From Lepas anatifera (Eukaryota; Arthropoda; Thecostraca; Lepadidae), in the NCBI GenBank assembly GCA_034440635.1, contig JAOTON010001027.1, positions 2,630,001-2,694,000 of the forward strand: 64,000 nt of DNA. The letters run 5' to 3'. The position numbers were made by a program, and so were the translations under genes. Shown here one piece after another: positions 58,630 to 64,000 of this stretch. Each line of letters opens with the position of its first letter. The first letter of the stretch is position 1. The notes beneath the pieces are model-generated. The model had not been told where the DNA came from. It saw only the letters and a list, made by a program, of their open reading frames with translations, and did no database searches.

Positions 58630-59430
58630 CAACATCATCACAGTAATTAGCTCCACTTTTCCTGTAGCACAACATGACATAATTAACTGGGATTTAACAT
58701 GTGGCGACGTAGCGCCCGAGGAAAGCTATTTGTCCCAAGCTATATTTGGACGTAAGTCTGGAGGCAGCTGGTTTTACGAAGCGGGGGCGCGATTCTAGAA
58801 TCTCCGCTTTCCAGTTTCCGTACGGCATGGAGGTATGTACATACATACATGAAAAAGTACATCTTGTCTGGTCACAAGCTCTCTCCTCCAGCTATTCATG
58901 TACAATACTGATGACAAAGCTTCTGGCTCATTAGAACCCAAAACTATATTGGCGATGGTGATTGTGGTACAATCCGACCAGCAGGCAGCCATTCCAACCT
59001 CTCCCGCATTTCAGACACGCGATGGAATTTCCTACGTCCAAATATAACACGGGTACACAGTGATGATTTCTTTATGAATGTTGTCAAACTTCCTTTTTGC
59101 CCGTTACCGTAAGCTCAAAGACAGTATCTGACCTCCGACAGAACCATGGCAGTTACAAGGGTTTTAAAGACGCTGCTCGGCAAGTAGTAGAGTAAATGGA
59201 CCGGGCGGTCAGCACACCCAACCAGCGGCGGGTGACGAGAGTGACATGAGCATCCCAGGACATTGTGTTATCAAAAATGATTACCAGATTTTTCACTTCT
59301 GAACAAGGTCCTATCAACTGGTCACAAGATCTCAGCTGGAATTTCGGCAGGCAACGGATATTTTGGCGGCTTCCAAAGCTGATAACTTGCGTCTGTGAAG
59401 CATTTGCCTCAGAGTCGTTGGAAAACAATT
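58630..59430 (-). pseudogene. Non-LTR retrotransposon RT C-terminal tail (CR1/Jockey-like)
   Basis: On the minus strand, 59428 to 59153 encodes NASQTQVISFGSRQNIRCLP, then CSEVKNLVIIFDNTMSWDAH, the typical post-catalytic thumb region of non-LTR reverse transcriptases (K-T-Q-x-I-x-F-G ... V-K-x-L-G-I-x-F-D ... S-W-x-x-H). After a frame break it continues at 59055 with ARVIFGRRKFHRVSEMRERL and EWLPAGRI. Stops and shifts make it dead. The catalytic core is absent, and its upstream side is replaced at about 59450 by an inverted copy of its own 3' part. The exact clade is uncertain. Confidence 0.78.
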
Positions 59431-59449
59431 TGTAAAAAAATCGTCCATT

Positions 59450-59868
59450 TGTGTGCCCGTGTTATATTTGGACGTAGGAAATTCGATCGCGTGTCTGACA
59501 TGCGGGAGAGGTTGGAATGGCTGCCTGCTGGTCGGATTGTACCACAATCACCATCGCCAATATAGTTTTGGCTTCTAATGAGCCAGAAGCTTTGTCATCA
59601 GTATTGTACATGAATAGCTGTAGGAGAGAACGGGTGATCAGACAAGATGTACTTTTACATGGATGTACCTCCATCCTGTACGGAAACTGGAAAACATAGA
59701 TTTCAGTGTCGCGCCCCCGCTTCGTAAAACCAGCTGCCTCCAGACTTACTTCCAAATATAGCTTGGGACAAATAGCTTTCCTTGGGCGCTACGTCGCCAC
59801 ATGTTAAATCCCAGCTGATTATGTCATGTTGTGCTACAGGCAAAGTGGAGTGGATTACTGTGATGATT
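59450..59868 (+). repeat. Inverted duplication of the retrotransposon 3' tail
   Basis: The segment is the reverse complement of 58630-59058 at roughly 90% by eye, for example GGAGAGGTTGGAATGGCTGC and CCACCGTCG-independent blocks such as GCCTCCAGACTTAC versus GTAAGTCTGGAGGC. It encodes the same ARVIFGRRKFDRVSDMRERL peptide in the plus direction. Confidence 0.85.
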
Positions 59869-59915
59869 CATCGTCTCTCACCTCAGTCACCGTGTTTCGC
59901 AACATAGTACCACAG

Positions 59916-59992
59916 AGGAACAGTTCGTCTTGGGCACGGCGTGTAACTTTCCTGGTCCTCCGTCAGCTGCGCCAACCTGTGACCTGACGTTG
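59916..59992 (+). pseudogene. Old degenerate copy of semaphorin exon 5' half
   Basis: After CATAGTACCACAG the frame reads EEQFVLGTACNFPG, aligning position by position with DGQLYVGTAADFSG of the intact exon at 63148. The acceptor and the G|AG phase are kept, but the second half of the exon (the ALILRERLRTDKY segment) and a donor are missing. It lies 120 bases upstream of the next copy. Interpreted as the oldest product of local tandem duplication. Similarity is short, so chance is possible but unlikely given its position. Confidence 0.5.
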
Positions 59993-60036
59993 TTGCCCCT
60001 TCTTCAGTTCTACTGACCCGTGACCCTGTGCTCCAG

Positions 60037-60067
60037 ACGGACAGTTGTACGTGGGCACTGTGTCTAA
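60037..60067 (+). pseudogene. Second copy of the semaphorin exon, split by a hAT element
   Basis: The CTACTGACCCGTGACCCTGT intron end, GCTCCAG acceptor and ACGGACAGTTGTACGTGGGC exon start duplicate 63123-63167 almost exactly. The reading is DGQLYVGTVSN and then the hAT element begins at 60068. Beyond the element (63099) the sequence resumes as F-S-G-I-P-stop, so the copy was already truncated or soon hit a stop. VSNFSG is a common semaphorin variant of this motif, which argues that the copy was once coding. If spliced in, it would give a premature stop. Confidence 0.78.
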
Positions 60068-63000
60068 CAGAGTTGTGCGACTCATGAGTCGGAGTCGGAG
60101 TTTAGCTCGAATTCCGGCTCATTCGGCTCTGAGTTGAGATGAGTTGAGTCGAAAAAATAGACAAGTGAGTTGAGTTGAGTTGATTCGGTTCACATCACAT
60201 CAATGAGTTGAGTTGAGTTGAGTTGTGAAGACAGCGAGTCAAATGAGTTGACGAAAACAGTTGACTTAACAGGTAAACATGATGTTAAGTAAGTTTTTAA
60301 ATTTACTTTCCTTTTGCAAACCTCCTTTAACCTTCTTCAAATACCTTTTCCCTCCAGAATTTCAATTGTTTCAATCAAAGTTACAATTTGTTTCAATATA
60401 TCAATGCAATTCTATGGTTCATTTGCTCATCTTAAAGGCCCATCCAGTCTGAAGAAATCCCTTGGCATAAATAATACATGTACTTGAAAAATTAAACAGG
60501 CTCCTATCACTAGCCTTGTCTCAAACGTTTGAAGTGGTGGAACACGCTACAAAATTCATTTCAAATCTCTCAAAAACTTTTCATCTTTAATATCAACCAT
60601 TACTTCTTTACTTCAACCACTGGAACAACACCCCAACTCGTCGTCGCTGGTTGTTGTCGTCAGTTGTCGTCGTCTGAGAATAGTGTGCGCCATTGCTGTC
60701 TTTGAAGAACAAATTCAACCAAGTATAGGCTCAAGCTTAGGTAGCTCATGGCAAAAAGTGTAAACATCACGTGATAATTCAGAAAAGGACGCAGCTATTT
60801 GTTTAACTACATATGACATTGTTTCTTATGTCTTAAATGCGCCGTCTTCAGCTGTTTTTTTTGCCGACTAAAAGCAGATATTGCTTTTAGTAAAGAACAG
60901 TTGGACCTCTGATTTGGCAAAAATGTTGAGACGCCTTTATTGCAAGAATGAGAGGAATTATTTCATGTTACTGGTTTTGTCTGATCAGAGACCCTTGCTT
61001 GCAAGGGTGTCCCTATTGTTTTGCTTGCTTGGCGTCCTTATCTTATTTGGAAAGCTATACATTAGCAATTTCTTATGGAAACCGTGCTCCCATTTTGAAG
61101 AGCGATAGGTATGTACTGTGTTGGAGGTTCTCAAACTGAAAATTGGATTAGGTTTAAAATATGATTATATTCAAATTCAACACGTTGTTAAATTTTCAAT
61201 TTCTAATGTCCTTTGTCGCATATGGAATGCTATTTCCTAGGGTTTCAGTTTGCTGTAGTTCTTAGACTTTGCAATCGCAACTAGGTACTCTAATAATTAT
61301 TGCTTAGATTTTTATTAAGCTCATGGCATAGGAATGTTTCATTTAGAAAACATTACCTAGCATCGTTCCTTAACAGAAAAAAGAATGCCTATACCATCCC
61401 CGCAAATACAGTTTAATCATGTTGTTTTAGCTTGGACCTTTCTGACAGTATGGAAGTTCAATTATTTGCCTATGCTGGTGTGACCTTAGCCTTTTCAGGT
61501 TCCTTTTGATTCTATGTACTTAGTTTAACATGCAATGCTCCTTTTAGAAATCATTACAACATGTTGTGGCTGCTATTTTAGGCGGTGATAGTCTGGGAGA
61601 ATTAAACAAAGTTATCCATGGTTGCTGGCTAAGTGTTAACCTCTGTTTGAATGCCAATTAGTTAATTTTGCTTCTTTTATTCTTCAGTTTCTTGTAGGAC
61701 TTCCTGAATAGCTTGTGGTTTGCTGGTTTATTGATTCATTTCTTATTTTTTATTGTTCCTTATGTATTTATCATTTGTTTATTTTATTTCTGTATCTCTG
61801 TATATGTATTAATCACCAACAGGCACATACCCAATTATAGGTGAAGTCAATGAAAGATAAAAATGCTAATCACCAACAGCCTACTCTAAAACGGGCAAAA
61901 ACATTTCTAACACAACAAGCACAGATAATCAATCTGGTCACTGACCTATGAAAGTTGTTTGTAGAGTCGTAAAGAGGCGATACACTTTTAAGTCGTCAAT
62001 GGGATCCGTCAAAATATCGCAGGTTGGTGAGAACGCTAAAAGTTATTAACAACGCGAGGGCCCGCACAAACACACATGATTGTATCGTGTTCACTCTACC
62101 TAAAGGCACATTTAAGAAAGTTGCCTAGATTCCTGGTAGTTCTAGATGGTACATGGAGCGAGAAACATTCCAAAGATGAGATGATGCGATGAGACCTCTA
62201 AAAACCTTGCTTGTGAATAAAATGTCATGTTGTACACGCCTTGCCAATAAAGTACGAACATCATAAAACTTCGTCAATTCCTCGTAACCTAATGATGGAC
62301 AGGCTGGGTCAACATGGTTCGCAAGCCACATCAAAACTTGTGTTGGATTCTTTCTACACGATCCAGATGACATTTTGGGCTCCAGCCCAAACCACTGAAC
62401 AATACTCTAAAACTGACCGAACATTTGCATTAAAGCCGCCAAAGGGCCTTCTTATCCAGCTTACATCTAGGGAGGCTGTCTGGAAGGTTCTGATTAATAA
62501 ACCGAGTGATCTGTTTGCTTTGGAAACCATCGAGTTTATATGGTCGGAAAAGGTAAGCTTTTGGTCAGAATGATTCCCAAATCTTTTATGGAAGAAACGT
62601 TCTCCAAAATTGTTCCGCTGATTTTATAGGCCGAATCAATGAGATTGCGTTTTAAAGAGATTTTGAAAGACTTGCATTTTGGGCGTTTAGATTCATCTTC
62701 AGGCGCAGCCCAACTTGTTACTGCGTCAGGTCTTTCTGTAACGTGTTAACGTCATTTTGGGATTTCACTAGATGGATATTTTCAGATCGTCCGCGAAAAG
62801 CAAACACTTGGTAGAAACTACGTGTGGCGGTCGTTTACGAAAACGGAAAACAACAACGGGGATGGCCCTCCTCTGGTGTGCCTGGGCGAACCGCCCTTTT
62901 GAAAATGAGTCGAAGTTTGAGTATAGTTGAGTCGTGAGTTGAGTCAGAGTTGAGTCGGATGAATTTAATATTGAGTCAGAATTGAGTCGACTCACTGAAC

Positions 63001-63090
63001 TCTTGGTCATGAGTTGAGTCGGAGTTGAGTCAACCGCTCTCGACACTTGAGTTGAGTCGACTCAAGAAATTTCTGAAACGCACAACTCTG
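60068..63090. mobile_element. 3.0-kb non-autonomous hAT element in an exon copy
   Basis: Terminal inverted repeats CAGAGTTGTGCG (60068-60079) and CGCACAACTCTG (63079-63090) with an exact 8-bp duplication GTGTCTAA at 60060-60067 and 63091-63098. Both subterminal regions are crowded with GAGTTGAGTC-type repeats (60085-60250 and 62900-63065), which in hAT elements commonly serve as transposase binding sites. No transposase frame with a BED finger or hAT dimerisation motif is visible in the interior, so mobilisation would need a partner in trans. Confidence 0.92.
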
Positions 63091-63098
63091 GTGTCTAA

Positions 63099-63117
63099 CT
63101 TCTCCGGCATTCCCTAA
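63099..63117 (+). pseudogene. 3' remainder of the split semaphorin exon copy
   Basis: CTTCTCCGGCATTCCCTAA completes the interrupted TCTAA-C-TTC reading (N-F-S-G-I-P) and ends in an in-frame stop at 63115-63117. Just 30 bases on, the acceptor of the intact exon begins. Confidence 0.7.
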
Positions 63118-63147
63118 GCTATACTGACCCGTGACCCTGTGCTCCAG

Positions 63148-63252
63148 ACGGGCAGTTGTACGTGGGCACTGCAGCCGACTTCTCTGGCCAGGACGCTCTC
63201 ATCCTGCGGGAGCGACTGCGCACGGACAAGTACGACACCATCGCGCTCGACG
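63148..63252 (+). CDS. Semaphorin sema-domain exon, intact
   Basis: A 105-base exon between CCTGTGCTCCAG and G|GTAGGTTCC. Translation with the split first codon is DGQLYVGTAADFSGQDAL then ILRERLRTDKYDTIALD. The L-Y-x-G-T-x-x-D-F-S-G and (I/L)-R-x-x-L-R-T-x-x-Y-D blocks are core strands of the sema propeller and follow directly on the GLCPHSPIHNST exon at 22055. Two bases of a split codon start it and one ends it (phase 1 to phase 1), so it is phase-symmetric and could be skipped or duplicated without frame loss. The next exon is outside the window. Upstream lie two decayed copies. Confidence 0.93.
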
Positions 63253-63279
63253 GTAGGTTCCCGGCGACAGTACACGGCG

Positions 63280-63540
63280 CTAACTGGCTGTGCCTGTCGC
63301 CACGCCAACCGGCTGTGCCTGTCGCCACGGCACCAACTAGCTGTGCCTGTCGCCACGGCACCAACTAGCTGTGCCTGTCGCCACGGCACCAACTGGCTGT
63401 GCCTGTCGCCACGGCACCAACTAGCTGTGCCTATCGCCACGGCACCAACTGGCTGTGCCTGTCGCCACGGCACTAACTAGCTGTGCCTATCGCCACGCCA
63501 ACTGGCTGTGCCTGTCCCCACAGCACCAACTGGCTTCGCT
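63280..63540 (+). repeat. 28-bp minisatellite beside the semaphorin donor
   Basis: About nine units of GGCTGTGCCTGTCGCCACGG plus CACCAACT, with some shortened units (CACGCCAAC). It starts about 30 bases after the GTAGGT donor. Units alternate TGGCTG and TAGCTG. Confidence 0.92.
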
Positions 63541-63638
63541 TCTCGCACACAGCCTGCGGTCGAATAATCCGGTCTTTGTCATCCTTCTGCGGAGCTTGTG
63601 GTTATCCAGCTTAAGCGTGTGCACGTAGCCTGAGTACA

Positions 63639-64000
63639 TTAACACGCGCATTGACGGGAGGGTGGTACCCGCCCCCCTCGGGGTTTTCGGAGACAGCAGA
63701 AAAACGGCGGCGCGTAGCGCCGCCGTACTTGGCATACCTTTTTCTCATCAATTGTACAACTTCTGTGAAAATTTTAAGGTTAGGTCATCTTAGGTCAGGT
63801 CACCAGTACAGGTCAAGTGACCCGACCTCAAAAAAAGTTTAAGATAGCATAAGTCAGAGCAGGGTGAACTCATCCGATTGAAACGCATATGACATAATGG
63901 CCCCACCGAGTTCTCTACAATATGTTCCGGTATTTTTATATCGATGACCTAAGGTCAGGAACGAGGCGCAGTCATGCTTTTAATAGATTACCACATGTAG
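63639..64000 (-). mobile_element. TTAA-family subfamily A, inverse orientation, cut by window end
   Basis: TTAACACGCGCATTGACGGG then the reversed right end with CGGCGGCGCGTAGCGCCGCCG hairpin at 63705, TTGGCATACCTTTTTCTCAT and GACCTAAGGTCAGGAACGAG. Diverges from the family at about 63970 or runs out of the window. Confidence 0.9.

Noticed and set aside
61430..62760. hAT transposase inside the 3-kb element
   Set aside because: No frame longer than about 110 codons and no hAT or BED-finger motif; treated as non-autonomous.

Overview
The window looks like an invertebrate nuclear genome, most likely an arthropod with a large, repeat-rich genome. The reasons are short exons with GT-AG boundaries separated by tens of kilobases, two semaphorin exons, a Penelope-like retroelement with a GIY-YIG domain, tRNA-derived SINEs, and many DNA-transposon relics (hAT type with 8-bp duplications, and TTAA-flanked families). 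I cannot name the species. There is no prokaryotic operon, rRNA, CRISPR array or functional tRNA gene.

Host genes. Two plus-strand exons at 22055-22148 and 63148-63252 encode adjacent parts of a semaphorin sema domain with matching splice phase, so the 41 kb between them reads as one intron. Just upstream of the second exon are two degenerate tandem copies of its 5' half (59916 and 60037). The nearer copy is split by a 3.0-kb hAT element with a perfect 8-bp target duplication. A possible antisense gene lies in the same intron: two minus-strand exon candidates (42117-42346 and 21075-21302) have compatible phase. A weaker plus-strand exon candidate is at 44824-45009. At 12504-14608 (minus) lies a two-frame gene of the transposon-like DUF7869 type, with an RNase-H-like acidic triad and a frame break at a 7-A run.

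Mobile elements. The dominant feature is a family of about 0.8-1.0 kb non-autonomous elements bounded by TTAA (sometimes CTAA). Typical ends are CACGCGCATTGACGGGG, the interiors are crowded with TGACCT/AGGTCA hexamers, and a GC hairpin lies near the right end. At least ten copies or fragments occur, in several subfamilies (8857, 17755, 18613, 19917, 21577, 27441, 31524, 34889, 36470, 48757, 50930, 52147, 63639). They nest in each other and abut at TTAA ends. The extreme case is 27441-32388: a TTAA element interrupted by a 3.2-kb fold-back element, whose exact dyad centre is occupied by another TTAA element, which itself carries SINEs; a second inverted TTAA element then abuts. Other elements are a Penelope-like element (5565-6885), a non-LTR retrotransposon tail with an inverted duplication (58630-59868), SINEs at 3335, 14736, 28468 and 57134, and small hAT-like MITEs.

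Tandem repeats and oddities. There is a 76-bp array with a tRNA T-arm-like motif (8284-8818), a hairpin-bearing minisatellite (24428-25245), a 28-bp minisatellite beside the semaphorin exon (63280-63540), and about 1 kb of poly-A/poly-C (25440-26370) that looks like a sequence or consensus artefact. The rest is intronic or intergenic sequence with no recognisable gene.
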